From: an uncultured Clostridia bacterium
GTDB taxonomy: Bacteria; Bacillota; Clostridia; TANB77; CAG-508
Length of the DNA stretch: 64,000 nucleotides
Direction of reading: 5' to 3'
Assembly (NCBI GenBank): GCA_934119935.1
Contig: CAKOSX010000007.1
Coordinates: forward strand, 3,579 to 67,578
The notes beneath the pieces are model-generated. The model was given only the letters and a program-made list of their open reading frames with translations. It searched no databases and was not told the origin of the DNA. The position numbers and the translations under genes were made by a program. Of this stretch, positions 1 through 7,529 are shown in pieces. How positions within the stretch are numbered: position 1 is the stretch's first letter; the number at the start of each line of letters is the position of its first letter.

Positions 1-1
1 A

Positions 2-1492
2 ATAGCAATTGGAGATTTAGAAATTGGAGAAGAAGCTGTAATAACAATTACTTATACTGTTGATGAAAGCGATATGACAACAACTGTTGGAGAAATAAAG
101 AATACTGTAACAGTAAATAAAACAAATCCAGATGAAACTACTCCAACTGATGAAGTAAAAGTTCCTACTGAAGAATGGAAAGCTGATATTAATGTAGTTA
201 AGAGTAGTAAATTATATAGGGATGGAAAAGAAATATCTGGACCAGCTATGTATGGAGATACAATTAGATACACAATTAAAGCAACAAATACTGGAAATAA
301 AGCTGGAACAGTTGTTGTAAAAGATACAGCACCAACCGGAACAACACCAGTTGAAAGTGATATATATACTGCTATATCATCAGAAGAAGGATACACATTA
401 TCTGTATCAGCACATGATACAGCATCAGTAAGTTTTGATGTAACAGTCACAGGAAAACCTTCATCTACAATTACAAATACAGCAACGGTAGATGGAAAGG
501 ATGCAAAAGACCTAGATGAACATACAGTAGAAAAGAAAGTATCTGTAAAGATGAATACTCAGACACCAACAATTAAAAACAGTAATGTTGTTATAGTATT
601 AGATGTTTCAGGAAGTATGGCCGATGATTCAAACGGAGATAAAACGAGTGATAAGACAAAAACCCGTTTATATGCTGCAAAGCAAGCTTGCAAAAATTTG
701 ATAGATGGAATGTTTAAGAATGGTGCTACAGGGTGTCAAGTTTCTGTTGTAACATTTAGTTCAAACTATAAATGGAATAATTGGGGTGGTTATTATAATT
801 GGGACAACGCAAAAACATTAGGCTCAGCAAAAGATGATAAAGAAGCAAAGACATTAAAAGGTGAAATTGATGATTTAACTGCAGATGGAGGAACACGTAT
901 CGCAGCAGGCTTGAAAGAAGCTAATACTCAAATAAATAAATTAGCAGAAGGAAACAATAATAAAAATATTGTTATAGTACTAAGTGATGGTGACTTTAAG
1001 ATTCTTAATGATAAAGATGGAACTATTGATGAAACTGGTGGAGAAACTAAAAAAAGAGTTACGACTGAATCAAATAACTTGAAAAACAGTGCTTGTAAAC
1101 CAACAGTCTATGCAGTAGCATTCGCTTCAAAACAATCTGGATTGATGGAAAATACAATAGCTACACCTGCAGATAAAAATAACACATATTTTAAAACTGC
1201 AAGCGATTACTCAAGTCTATTAAATATATTTACAGAAATAGGCACAGAAATCGGAGAAGGTGGAAATGTTGATGTTATATCAAATAATGGTTTAATAGAA
1301 TTACCAGGAATAGATGTAAACAAAGACATAACTATAAAGCTAAATGGAGAAACAACCGGAACAACAGGTAAAATCGATTCATTTGGTGAAAAGATAAAAA
1401 AAATCGACGGAGAATATTACTTAGATACAAGTAAATTTGATGCTGATGCAAAGATTGAAATCGAGTATTTTGAAGTTGAATCAAATAACTAA
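2..1492 (+). CDS. Surface protein with DUF11 repeats and a von Willebrand A domain (5' end outside window)
   Basis: The reading frame is open from base 2, so the gene begins upstream; 496 residues are visible. The N-terminal half carries DUF11-type beta-sandwich repeats (the YTIKATNTG stretch and a TVTGK...TNTATV repeat end), common in stalks of clostridial cell-surface proteins. A von Willebrand A domain follows, with MIDAS residues D-V-S-G-S at visible residues 201-205, the metal-binding Thr in GGTR (298) and Asp in SDGD (329). Such domains bind protein ligands through a divalent metal. I see no LPXTG-like sorting signal or C-terminal membrane segment, so anchoring must come from the missing N-terminus or from non-covalent association. 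An adhesin or matrix role is inference; the domain calls are firm. Confidence 0.85.
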   Translation: MAIGDLEIGEEAVITITYTVDESDMTTTVGEIKNTVTVNKTNPDETTPTDEVKVPTEEWKADINVVKSSKLYRDGKEISGPAMYGDTIRYTIKATNTGNKAGTVVVKDTAPTGTTPVESDIYTAISSEEGYTLSVSAHDTASVSFDVTVTGKPSSTITNTATVDGKDAKDLDEHTVEKKVSVKMNTQTPTIKNSNVVIVLDVSGSMADDSNGDKTSDKTKTRLYAAKQACKNLIDGMFKNGATGCQVSVVTFSSNYKWNNWGGYYNWDNAKTLGSAKDDKEAKTLKGEIDDLTADGGTRIAAGLKEANTQINKLAEGNNNKNIVIVLSDGDFKILNDKDGTIDETGGETKKRVTTESNNLKNSACKPTVYAVAFASKQSGLMENTIATPADKNNTYFKTASDYSSLLNIFTEIGTEIGEGGNVDVISNNGLIELPGIDVNKDITIKLNGETTGTTGKIDSFGEKIKKIDGEYYLDTSKFDADAKIEIEYFEVESNN

Positions 1493-1499
1493 GATAAAA

Positions 1500-1531
1500 A
1501 AATATGGGCTAGAAATAGCTCATATTTTTTT
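1500..1531 (+). terminator. Rho-independent terminator of the surface protein gene
   Basis: An 11-bp stem (1500-1510 with 1517-1527, one G-U pair), a 6-nt loop and a T run begin eight bases after the stop codon. Confidence 0.8.
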
Positions 1532-1545
1532 ATATAAAGAAAAAG

Positions 1546-1565
1546 ACCATGGAAAATTCCATGGT
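1546..1565 (-). terminator. Terminator of the minus-strand FxLYD-like gene
   Basis: A perfect 20-nt palindrome (ACCATGGA...TCCATGGT) is followed on the minus strand by a T-rich tract (plus-strand A run 1535-1544). It sits directly after the minus-strand stop codon, facing the preceding plus-strand terminator. Confidence 0.75.
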
Positions 1566-2003
1566 TTAATGTTCTAATTTTATTTCATAATTTGTAATAT
1601 TTTCAATTTTATCACTGCATGCAATCGAAAAATCAGCTTGTGAATTTGCATCAACTTCAGAAATTTTAAAAGAAGAACCAAATGTATAATTGCCAGATTC
1701 ATCTAGTAGATATAGATGAGCCATTTTATTTGAAATCTTTTTATTAGAATTATTATGCAACGTGATGTGTATTAATGTTAGATTACTAGAATTATCTACA
1801 TCTATAGAAAGTATTTGTAAATCTTCAAGACCAATAACACTTTTTGAGTTACTAAGAGTAATAGGCTTAGAATTAATTTGTTCAGAATTTTTTCTCGTGA
1901 TGTGGAAAACAACAAAACTAATAAAAATTAACAATACTATAAAAATAATTATAAAAACTTTATGCGATTTTTTCTTGCTTGTCATCCTTTTGGCTGTTGA
2001 CAT
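1566..2003 (-). CDS. Small membrane-anchored extracytoplasmic protein, FxLYD-like
   Basis: This 145-residue protein has a Lys/Arg-rich N-terminus, one membrane segment (about residues 16-34) and an extracytoplasmic domain of about 95 residues. The domain resembles the FxLYD/DUF3426-type beta-sandwich fold: alternating strands around an N-N-S-N-K motif and a strand ending in LYLLDESG. The start is fixed by AAAGGAG (minus strand, plus 2013-2019) and by the promoter just upstream. It looks paralogous to the protein at 50565-51071, which has the same architecture. It is monocistronic and convergent with the surface protein gene. Function unknown; fold assignment moderate. Confidence 0.7.
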   Translation of the reverse strand: MSTAKRMTSKKKSHKVFIIIFIVLLIFISFVVFHITRKNSEQINSKPITLSNSKSVIGLEDLQILSIDVDNSSNLTLIHITLHNNSNKKISNKMAHLYLLDESGNYTFGSSFKISEVDANSQADFSIACSDKIENITNYEIKLEH

Positions 2004-2031
2004 ATATTTACATCTCCTTTAACACTGTAAT

Positions 2032-2060
2032 ATAATACAATAAAAAAGCTGTGATGTCAA
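2032..2060 (-). promoter_or_regulatory. Sigma-A promoter for the minus-strand FxLYD-like gene
   Basis: Read on the minus strand, TTGACA (plus 2055-2060) and TATTAT (plus 2032-2037) are separated by exactly 17 bp. The ribosome binding site and ATG at 2003 follow about 30 bases downstream. Confidence 0.8.
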
Positions 2061-2100
2061 CTCTTGAAAGAGTTTATGAAACAATTCTACAGAGTACATT

Positions 2101-2188
2101 TTACAAAAATGTGATAAAAACCTAAAAAACACCTGCAAAAGTGTGATAAAATCCCTCAAAAACCTTGCAAAAATGTGATTCGCACATT
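2101..2188. repeat. Three tandem copies of an intergenic unit with 32-bp period
   Basis: Copies start at 2101, 2133 and 2165 and share the core (T)GCAAAAaTGTGAT; the first two continue similarly for the full 32 bp and the third diverges after the core. The array lies between two divergent promoters. Regular spacing of about three helical turns would suit a cooperative DNA-binding protein, but no regulator is known. Confidence 0.6.
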
Positions 2189-2248
2189 TAATAACTAGAA
2201 TACATGGAAAAATTCATATAGTGTTTGCTATTAATTTCCACAATTACA

Positions 2249-2277
2249 TTGATAAATTAGCAATTTTATGATAAGTT
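2249..2277 (+). promoter_or_regulatory. Possible promoter of the 2304 membrane protein gene
   Basis: TTGATA (2249-2254) and TAAGTT (2272-2277) have a 17-bp spacer. The -35 is good and the -10 is weak. Confidence 0.35.
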
Positions 2278-2303
2278 AAAGAAAGAATGAATGGAGATAG
2301 AAA

Positions 2304-2846
2304 ATGGGAAAAGTAAAAGAATTTTTGCAAGATAACAAAAAAACAACAATATTAGCATTTGTTGGAAGTGTTATATTATTAGCTTATTACTTAATTTTTT
2401 ATTTTGGAGGTGCCTTTATTTCGATAATCTTGGATAAAACAAGTGTAATTGGATTTGCAGTATATTTTGCGATGATATTATTAAAAATGTACAAAAAGCA
2501 AGTTAATATTAAAGTGGCAAATTACATATTAATTATAACGCTAATAATACAAACAGTTTCTTATGGAATGATGACTATTGTAAGAGTAGCCTATGGAATT
2601 GCCGATATAGATGAGTTTGGTGAAATTATTGTAAATGTTATTTCAATAATATATTTTTTCAACATATTGCTAAAAAAGCCGAACTTTATAAACAACAAAG
2701 TGTATTTAATTACTGTAATAGTTTGTTTTGCTTTCCAAATGATACAACCATCATTCTTTTCATCAGGAGAAATTTTGTTAAGTTTGTGTTCATTGACTGT
2801 AGTACCATATTTCTATAATTATTATGAATTATCAAAGAATAAATAA
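2304..2846 (+). CDS. Hypothetical integral membrane protein
   Basis: A 180-residue protein of unrecognised family. About five to six hydrophobic segments can be seen (roughly residues 15-40, 45-60, 70-95, 105-122, 131-150 and 155-172), with a positively charged N-terminus (MGKVKEFLQDNKK) and a Lys-rich C-terminus. A GGAGAT ribosome binding site precedes the ATG by nine bases. It stands alone, with the repeat array upstream and the convergent toxin gene downstream. Nothing in the sequence suggests a transport or enzymatic motif. Confidence 0.65.
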   Translation: MGKVKEFLQDNKKTTILAFVGSVILLAYYLIFYFGGAFISIILDKTSVIGFAVYFAMILLKMYKKQVNIKVANYILIITLIIQTVSYGMMTIVRVAYGIADIDEFGEIIVNVISIIYFFNILLKKPNFINNKVYLITVIVCFAFQMIQPSFFSSGEILLSLCSLTVVPYFYNYYELSKNK

Positions 2847-2888
2847 TTAGATAACTAAAAAAGATTAAAGCATATCAAGAAGTATGAA

Positions 2889-3419
2889 TTAGTTTTTGTA
2901 TTCTAAGCTTTTCTGTTCCAGTAATTTAAAGTCACAACTTAGATCTTTATAGAATTTTGACATTTTTGTATTGCTTGAGCTTGTTACTATATAATAAAGT
3001 TTCTCTGATTTATATGTAATTTTTAACTTGTTTTGAGATGTGTTTATGCAAGAATATTGTTCATGGAGTAGTCTTTTATAACCATAGCTTTTATCTTGCA
3101 AATTTAGTGGAATAACACATCTGATTGGTACGGGTATCATGTCAGAGAATCGAATGATGCCTAAATCTTTTTTAGCCTTTAAATTGGAAATCTTGAAAAA
3201 AGTTAAATTGTCTTTATAACTTTTGTGCTTTAGTTTGGGAGAAAATAAAGGTGCGAAATAATAATGAGATTCAACAACAATTACTACGCCGACATAAGGC
3301 CTAGTTTGATCTTTATTGTAAGCTATATGTTTATCAAATTGACTTAGATAGTTAATATAGTTTTCATCAATAATATAAAAATTTAAATTCTTTAATTTTA
3401 GTTTTTTATTTTCTTTCAT
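2889..3419 (-). CDS. Type III toxin-antitoxin endoribonuclease toxin, ToxN/AbiQ-like
   Basis: This 176-residue protein matches the ToxN/AbiQ/CptN pattern: an N-terminal FYIIDENYINYL strand-helix, then RPYVGVV, YFAPLFSPKLKHK, TFFKI and LGIIRFSDMIPVP, then a helical basic C-terminal half. These are the hallmark blocks of the family, whose members are endoribonucleases held inactive by a repeated RNA. GGAGG lies six bases before the ATG. Upstream on the same strand are, in order, a promoter, an RNA with repeats and a terminator, exactly the type III layout. Known systems abort phage infection or stabilise plasmids; activity here is inferred. The catalytic residues were not verified individually. 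Confidence 0.85.
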   Translation of the reverse strand: MKENKKLKLKNLNFYIIDENYINYLSQFDKHIAYNKDQTRPYVGVVIVVESHYYFAPLFSPKLKHKSYKDNLTFFKISNLKAKKDLGIIRFSDMIPVPIRCVIPLNLQDKSYGYKRLLHEQYSCINTSQNKLKITYKSEKLYYIVTSSSNTKMSKFYKDLSCDFKLLEQKSLEYKN

Positions 3420-3428
3420 AAATCCTCC

Positions 3429-3466
3429 AAAAAAAATAGAGGATACTTTTATAAAGCATCCCCCTA
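3429..3466 (-). terminator. Attenuating terminator between antitoxin RNA and toxin gene
   Basis: On the minus strand, a GC-containing hairpin (plus 3453-3465 pairing with 3438-3449, with G-U pairs) is followed by eight T residues and then immediately by the toxin's ribosome binding site. In type III systems such a leaky terminator sets the ratio of antitoxin RNA to toxin mRNA. Confidence 0.8.
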
Positions 3467-3662
3467 TTAATTTTACTGAAACTTGTTTATAGTAAAAACT
3501 AAAGGCTCGTTTCTAACCTAATGTTAAATAGGATATTCGTTTATAGGATAAACATCCTAAAGGCTCATATCTAACCTAATGTTATAATGCACTTATTTAT
3601 GAAATAAATCAAAGGTTTGTGTAACCTAGTTTGCTAGATAAATTTCTTTATCATTATTTAGT
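3467..3662 (-). ncRNA. Probable type III antitoxin RNA (ToxI-like repeats)
   Basis: The transcript should start near 3662, just below the promoter. Two clear repeats share AACATTAGGTTAG...GAGCCTTTAG (plus 3499-3526 and 3557-3584, starts 58 bp apart). A third, degenerate copy with AGGTT...ACCTTT lies at about 3611-3632. Each copy has AGGT and ACCT/GCCTTT blocks about 10 nt apart, as in the pseudoknot-forming ToxI repeats. There is no convincing ORF. The repeat period is longer than in ECA1036 ToxI (36 nt), so processing boundaries are uncertain. Confidence 0.75.
3499..3584 (-). repeat. Two near-identical antitoxin repeat cores
   Basis: 28-nt cores at 3499-3526 and 3557-3584 differ at three positions. 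The intervening sequence is partly conserved as well (CTATAAACRA on the minus strand after each core). Confidence 0.8.
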
Positions 3663-3668
3663 ATATTA

Positions 3669-3697
3669 ATTATACTTTAAATTATTTATTAAATCAA
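3669..3697 (-). promoter_or_regulatory. Promoter of the type III toxin-antitoxin operon
   Basis: On the minus strand, TTGATT (plus 3692-3697) and a perfect TATAAT (plus 3669-3674) have a 17-bp spacer. Confidence 0.8.
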
Positions 3698-3790
3698 TAT
3701 ATTTTAAGAAAAAAATCTAAGAAAATTTTGCTAAAATATGACAATTTATCTGAGAAAACCACACTAATTAAAAATACTATCGTCGAGTTA

Positions 3791-3820
3791 TTGACAAGTT
3801 GCAAAAGCTATAATTATAAT
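3791..3820 (+). promoter_or_regulatory. Promoter of the sigma factor operon
   Basis: TTGACA (3791-3796) and TATAAT (3815-3820) have an 18-bp spacer. The frame of the next gene is open across this promoter, so its position rules out an upstream start at 3728. Confidence 0.75.
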
Positions 3821-3841
3821 AGAATAAAAAAAGGAAAAATT

Positions 3842-4759
3842 ATGATAGATAAGCAAGAGTTACACAAAATATTTTCCGAGATGCGAAAAGGTAATAGTTC
3901 TCAATTTGAAATTCTGTATAAAAAATATAACCAATTGGTTTATAAAATTGCATTTTCTATATTGAAAAACAAAGAAAATAGCGAAGATGTGATGCAAACT
4001 GTTTTTACAAAGATATGCAATTTGAAGAAAGAACAGTTACCAAGTTCAAAAGAAGCAACTTGGTTATACGCTGTTACGAAGAATGAAGCACTTACATTTC
4101 TAAGAAAAGATAGGTTGAATATTTCATTAGAGGAAGCCTACAACATAGACACAGGCAAAGAATGTGAGGAACTTCAAGATATTGTAGATACAGAAAAATA
4201 CAACAAAATAATAAGTGGATTATCACTTAAAGAAAAAGAAATTGTATCGCTAAAAATAGTCGGAGAATTGTCTTTTAAAGAGATAGCAAGAATTTTGAAT
4301 GAGCCAATCGGAACCGTTCAATGGAGATATTACAAGGCTTTGAATAGCTTGAAACTATTACTTGGAAATATCAGCATGTTTATTGTAGCATTAACATTAT
4401 ATATTTGTTCTACACAGTACAAAAAGAGTGAAAATGTAGAGCTGGCAAATGAAACTTCAAGGAATTCTCAAACAACCGAAAAATCAGAGAGTAAAGATGA
4501 TACAATACAGGAAAACAAAAAACAGGAGCAACTCGATAATGCACAAACAGACAGTAAAGACATAATTGAAAATGTTATAGAAAATAATGAAAATAATACG
4601 GTAGAAACAATTGAAATACAACCAAAAGATGAAAAAATGCACAATATAACAAGTAACATATTCTTGTCTTTGGCATCAATATTTTTAGTGCTAACTTTAA
4701 TATTTGCAATAATTTTTACAAAACACCAACAAAATAGAACCAATTCTACATCTAAATAG
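3842..4759 (+). CDS. ECF-like sigma-70 family factor with C-terminal membrane extension
   Basis: 305 residues from the ATG at 3842, preceded by AAGGA and a promoter. Sigma region 2 spans about residues 10-85 (FEILYKKYNQLVYKIAFSIL, EDVMQTVF) and region 4 about 115-170 (GLSLKEKEIVSLKIVGELSFKEIA, a helix-turn-helix). Unlike typical soluble ECF factors of about 170-190 residues, it continues with a membrane segment (about 178-193), an Asn/Glu/Lys-rich stretch of about 80 residues and a second membrane segment near the C-terminus. The tail could act as a built-in anti-sigma or sensor; this is inference. It is followed after 25 bases by a secreted DUF4362 protein, probably in the same operon. Confidence 0.8.
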   Translation: MIDKQELHKIFSEMRKGNSSQFEILYKKYNQLVYKIAFSILKNKENSEDVMQTVFTKICNLKKEQLPSSKEATWLYAVTKNEALTFLRKDRLNISLEEAYNIDTGKECEELQDIVDTEKYNKIISGLSLKEKEIVSLKIVGELSFKEIARILNEPIGTVQWRYYKALNSLKLLLGNISMFIVALTLYICSTQYKKSENVELANETSRNSQTTEKSESKDDTIQENKKQEQLDNAQTDSKDIIENVIENNENNTVETIEIQPKDEKMHNITSNIFLSLASIFLVLTLIFAIIFTKHQQNRTNSTSK

Positions 4760-4784
4760 TAGAAAGAAAGGAAAGGTGTTACGT

Positions 4785-5480
4785 ATGAAAAGGAAAATTG
4801 CATTATTAATTATTGTATTGATTGTTATAGCTATAGCAGGAGGAGTATATTATAAAATAAATCATCAGGACAACTCGAAAAATTTAAGTAAGGAAACAAA
4901 TTCACAAAATCGAAATGAGGAGTTTGAAACAAATGATGAGCCTAAGGTAGATTCTTATGGGTACAGAGCTTTATCGGAGCTTCCACAAGATTATTCTTTG
5001 GAACAGGCGATTGATGACGGCTGTGTAGTAATTACATATAATAAAATTTATGGCAAAGACAAACTTGATAAATTTATTGAAAACACAAAAATAAATTCTC
5101 AAGATAGAAAAGAGGATAAAATAAGAATTGTACAGTTTACTGTTGAGGGCGATTTGATTATAAAGGATCTAGAATACAAAAAAGAAGAAAGACTAGATGG
5201 TTGTCTTGAGATGGACAAAACGGGCTATATTCTAACTGTGGATAATACTAGAGATAAGTTTTCAGCAGACAAGGATAGAAAAATTACAGTTGATGAAGAT
5301 ATACCAGCTGGTTTCTATGGAATAATCAAGGAGGAGAAAGAAGATGACATACATATTGTATTAGCTTTGTATGCAGAAATAGATTATGTAAGTGGCGATG
5401 GAAAGATATACAAAGAAATAGAGGTGTGCTCTTATCCGAAAAGATTAGAAACTATAGATTCTAATACAGTACAATATTAA
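4785..5480 (+). CDS. Membrane-anchored DUF4362 family protein
   Basis: 231 residues with an N-terminal membrane anchor or signal (MKRKIALLIIVLIVIAIAGG), an Asn/Glu-rich linker to about residue 45, then a domain resembling DUF4362: CVVITYNKIYGKDKLDKFI, KEDKIRIVQFTVEGD and IIKDLEY. Bacillus homologues are small lipoprotein-like proteins of unknown function. No Cys lipobox is present. I chose the ATG at 4785 over an in-frame GTG at 4776 because AAAGG sits at a better distance. Its place behind the membrane-tailed sigma factor suggests that it belongs to the same envelope regulon, but nothing shows this directly. Confidence 0.7.
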   Translation: MKRKIALLIIVLIVIAIAGGVYYKINHQDNSKNLSKETNSQNRNEEFETNDEPKVDSYGYRALSELPQDYSLEQAIDDGCVVITYNKIYGKDKLDKFIENTKINSQDRKEDKIRIVQFTVEGDLIIKDLEYKKEERLDGCLEMDKTGYILTVDNTRDKFSADKDRKITVDEDIPAGFYGIIKEEKEDDIHIVLALYAEIDYVSGDGKIYKEIEVCSYPKRLETIDSNTVQY

Positions 5481-5481
5481 C

Positions 5482-5544
5482 AAAAAATCTCCCATTATTT
5501 AGAAAAGTATGATATAATGCTTTTGAAAAATAAAGGGAGATTTT
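5482..5544 (+). promoter_or_regulatory. Inverted repeat enclosing an extended -10 promoter
   Basis: AAAATCTCCC (5484-5493) and GGGAGATTTT (5535-5544) are exact complements separated by about 40 nt. The loop holds TGATATAAT (5510-5518), an extended -10 element with no good -35, so it may drive the DUF4153 gene. The hairpin could instead terminate the upstream operon; the downstream tail is only moderately T-rich. Confidence 0.45.
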
Positions 5545-5600
5545 AGTTTAGAATAATTTCACAACTAATATGCCTTAAATAAATTAAAAGGGGAAATTTT

Positions 5601-7268
5601 ATGGAAAAGGTAAAAGATTTTTTTAACAGGCTTACGTCGAATTACAAAACGTACGTAAAACAGTACATGGCAACAAATATAGTAATAATTATTGCAACAC
5701 TTGTGTTTACATTTGCAAATTTTAATGCATGGAGCAAGTTTTTAACTTCGTTTGCGATTATTGCTGTAATTGCTGCCATTAATTTTTTTGTGGTTGAGTC
5801 ATATTTTAAGAAGAAAAGTGCAAGAATTTATTCGTATATTGTAGGATTTGCGATTGCAGGTATATTTGAAAGATTTGTTCATTATAATGTTTTCGGAACA
5901 AGTATATATAGAATTTTAATTGGATATTCTATAGTTGCCTTTCTAATAGGCTTGTTTAAAGTTATAAAAAATTCTGAACTAGAGTTATCAAAATATTGTA
6001 CCAGAGCCTTCAAAAATTTATTTGGAACAGGTGTAATATATGGAATTTTAGTCGTAGGATTTATTTTAATAATGACAATAGCAATCAGCTTGCTAACTTC
6101 AGGAAGAAGTTATGAACCTGTAATGAGGGCGCAAATTGCAATATTCGGATTATTCTTAATTCCAGCAACATTGTTATCAATAACAAATACAGAAGGCGAA
6201 AGCTCTAAGTTTATAGAAGCGGTAATTTCATTTGTGTTATTGCCATTAACGGCTCTTGCAACTATAATAATCTACATATACATGCTGAAAATATTAGTAT
6301 TAAGACAAATTCCACAAAATTCAATCTATAGAATTATAGCAGGCCTGTTTGTTGTGGCTTTCCCGGTATGGGTAATGACTTACGAATACAAACAGAAAAG
6401 TAAATTTATAGAAGTATTTTCAAAAATAATGCCGATAGCATTCATCCCACTGATTGGACTTCAAATATATTCGATTGGAGCAAGAATTGGTGAGAATGGA
6501 ATTACACCTGTAAGATACATGGGAGTAATGTTTATAATATTTGAAATTGTAGCAATAGCACTATCTATAGTGAATAAAAGAAAATACTTAAACAATGCTA
6601 TGCTAGTTGTAGCAGGACTGCTTGCAATTACAACAATATTACCAGTTGTAAACATGGAAGAAATATCGAATTACAATCAGGCATCAAGATTAAAAAATGC
6701 ATGGAGAGAAGGAGAAAGTTTTACAAGCCTTTCAAATGAAGAAAAGGCAACAGCCTCAAGTGCTTATAGATATTTGTTAAGACAGGAAAATTCCGAAAAA
6801 TACTTACCAAAGTATTTTGATAAAGAAGAACTTACTGAAAAATTAATAGAACATTATAGTCCATACGATGACGAAGGTGAAACGTATGATGAAAAAAGAA
6901 CAACATATAAAAGAGTAAATTATCAATATCCAGACAATGGAGTAATAACTGTAGAAGGATACAACCGTATAAAGAAATTCCAAGTCTATGAATATGATAT
7001 AAACGAGGAAAATTTGGAAAATGTAAACTTGTACGACACATTCAACATAAATTTGAAAGATTATGTGCTTGGATTGATAGAAGCCAATAAAAATGGTGAT
7101 GAAAGTGCAAAAGAATACATTGTAAGCCATAGAGTTCATAAGGTGGATGATTCTAGAGATATCTACATTACAGACGTGAACTTGAGTTATGAGGTAGACT
7201 TAGAAGGTAATTACGATTCTAAAGAAGGAATATCTATAGTAATAAAAGGATGTTTTTTAATTAAATAA
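5601..7268 (+). CDS. DUF4153 family polytopic membrane protein
   Basis: 555 residues. The first about 355 residues are hydrophobic, with about ten membrane segments arranged as in DUF4153 proteins (ARAFKNLFGTGVIYG-type segment, then LPLTALATIIIYIYMLKILV, then the motif P.WVMTYEY before a further membrane segment). The last about 200 residues are soluble and charged, with several YDE/YDEK stretches. The family is widespread in Firmicutes; some members lie near sigma factors or two-component systems and none has a firmly established biochemical role. The start has GGGGAAA seven bases upstream. It is a single-gene unit closed by a good terminator. Confidence 0.75.
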   Translation: MEKVKDFFNRLTSNYKTYVKQYMATNIVIIIATLVFTFANFNAWSKFLTSFAIIAVIAAINFFVVESYFKKKSARIYSYIVGFAIAGIFERFVHYNVFGTSIYRILIGYSIVAFLIGLFKVIKNSELELSKYCTRAFKNLFGTGVIYGILVVGFILIMTIAISLLTSGRSYEPVMRAQIAIFGLFLIPATLLSITNTEGESSKFIEAVISFVLLPLTALATIIIYIYMLKILVLRQIPQNSIYRIIAGLFVVAFPVWVMTYEYKQKSKFIEVFSKIMPIAFIPLIGLQIYSIGARIGENGITPVRYMGVMFIIFEIVAIALSIVNKRKYLNNAMLVVAGLLAITTILPVVNMEEISNYNQASRLKNAWREGESFTSLSNEEKATASSAYRYLLRQENSEKYLPKYFDKEELTEKLIEHYSPYDDEGETYDEKRTTYKRVNYQYPDNGVITVEGYNRIKKFQVYEYDINEENLENVNLYDTFNINLKDYVLGLIEANKNGDESAKEYIVSHRVHKVDDSRDIYITDVNLSYEVDLEGNYDSKEGISIVIKGCFLIK

Positions 7269-7283
7269 AGAAATGTTGAAATA

Positions 7284-7323
7284 AAGGAGAAAACTAATAT
7301 ATGGATTTTCTCCTTGTTTTGTT
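7284..7323 (+). terminator. Terminator after the DUF4153 gene
   Basis: Perfect 10-bp stem AAGGAGAAAA / TTTTCTCCTT (7284-7293, 7306-7315) followed by GTTTTGTT. Confidence 0.8.
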
Positions 7324-7349
7324 AAATCTTGTAAAATACTAAAAAAGGC

Positions 7350-7378
7350 TTGAAAAAAATTACTGTTATATATATAAT
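7350..7378 (+). promoter_or_regulatory. Promoter of the polysaccharide operon
   Basis: TTGAAA (7350-7355) and TATAAT (7373-7378) have a 17-bp spacer. A 5' leader of about 145 nt without a recognisable riboswitch precedes the first gene; operons for polysaccharides often carry antitermination sites in such leaders, but none was recognised here. Confidence 0.75.
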
Positions 7379-7529
7379 AAAACTTGTAAGACGAAAAAAG
7401 AATAAAATACATAGAAAATGACGAAAGAAAGAAGAAAATACATGAGTGGAGAGAAATAAAGGAACATTCGAAATATTATAAAGAAAATAAAAGGCAAATA
7501 ACAAAAGTATATTGTGAGAGGATGTTCAA

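Noticed and set aside
52..450. Minus-strand reading frame opposite the surface protein
   Set aside because: Antisense shadow of the Thr/Val-rich repeats; no start signals.
2101..2188. Short CRISPR array
   Set aside because: The similarity extends over the whole 32-bp unit with no distinct spacers, so it is a tandem repeat.
3499..3635. CRISPR-like repeats upstream of the minus-strand toxin
   Set aside because: Only two clear copies plus one degenerate copy, no uniform spacers and no cas genes; promoter, terminator and ToxN-like gene fit a type III antitoxin instead.
3728..3841. N-terminal extension of the sigma factor
   Set aside because: A TTGACA/TATAAT promoter lies inside this stretch, and AAGGA precedes the ATG at 3842.
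4468..4803. Minus-strand frame opposite the end of the sigma factor
   Set aside because: Shadow of the Ser/Lys-rich tail region; no ribosome binding site and it runs across the next gene's start.
7379..7529. Known antitermination or riboswitch motif in the 145-nt leader of the polysaccharide operon
   Set aside because: No recognisable conserved motif or stable GC-containing hairpin was found by eye.
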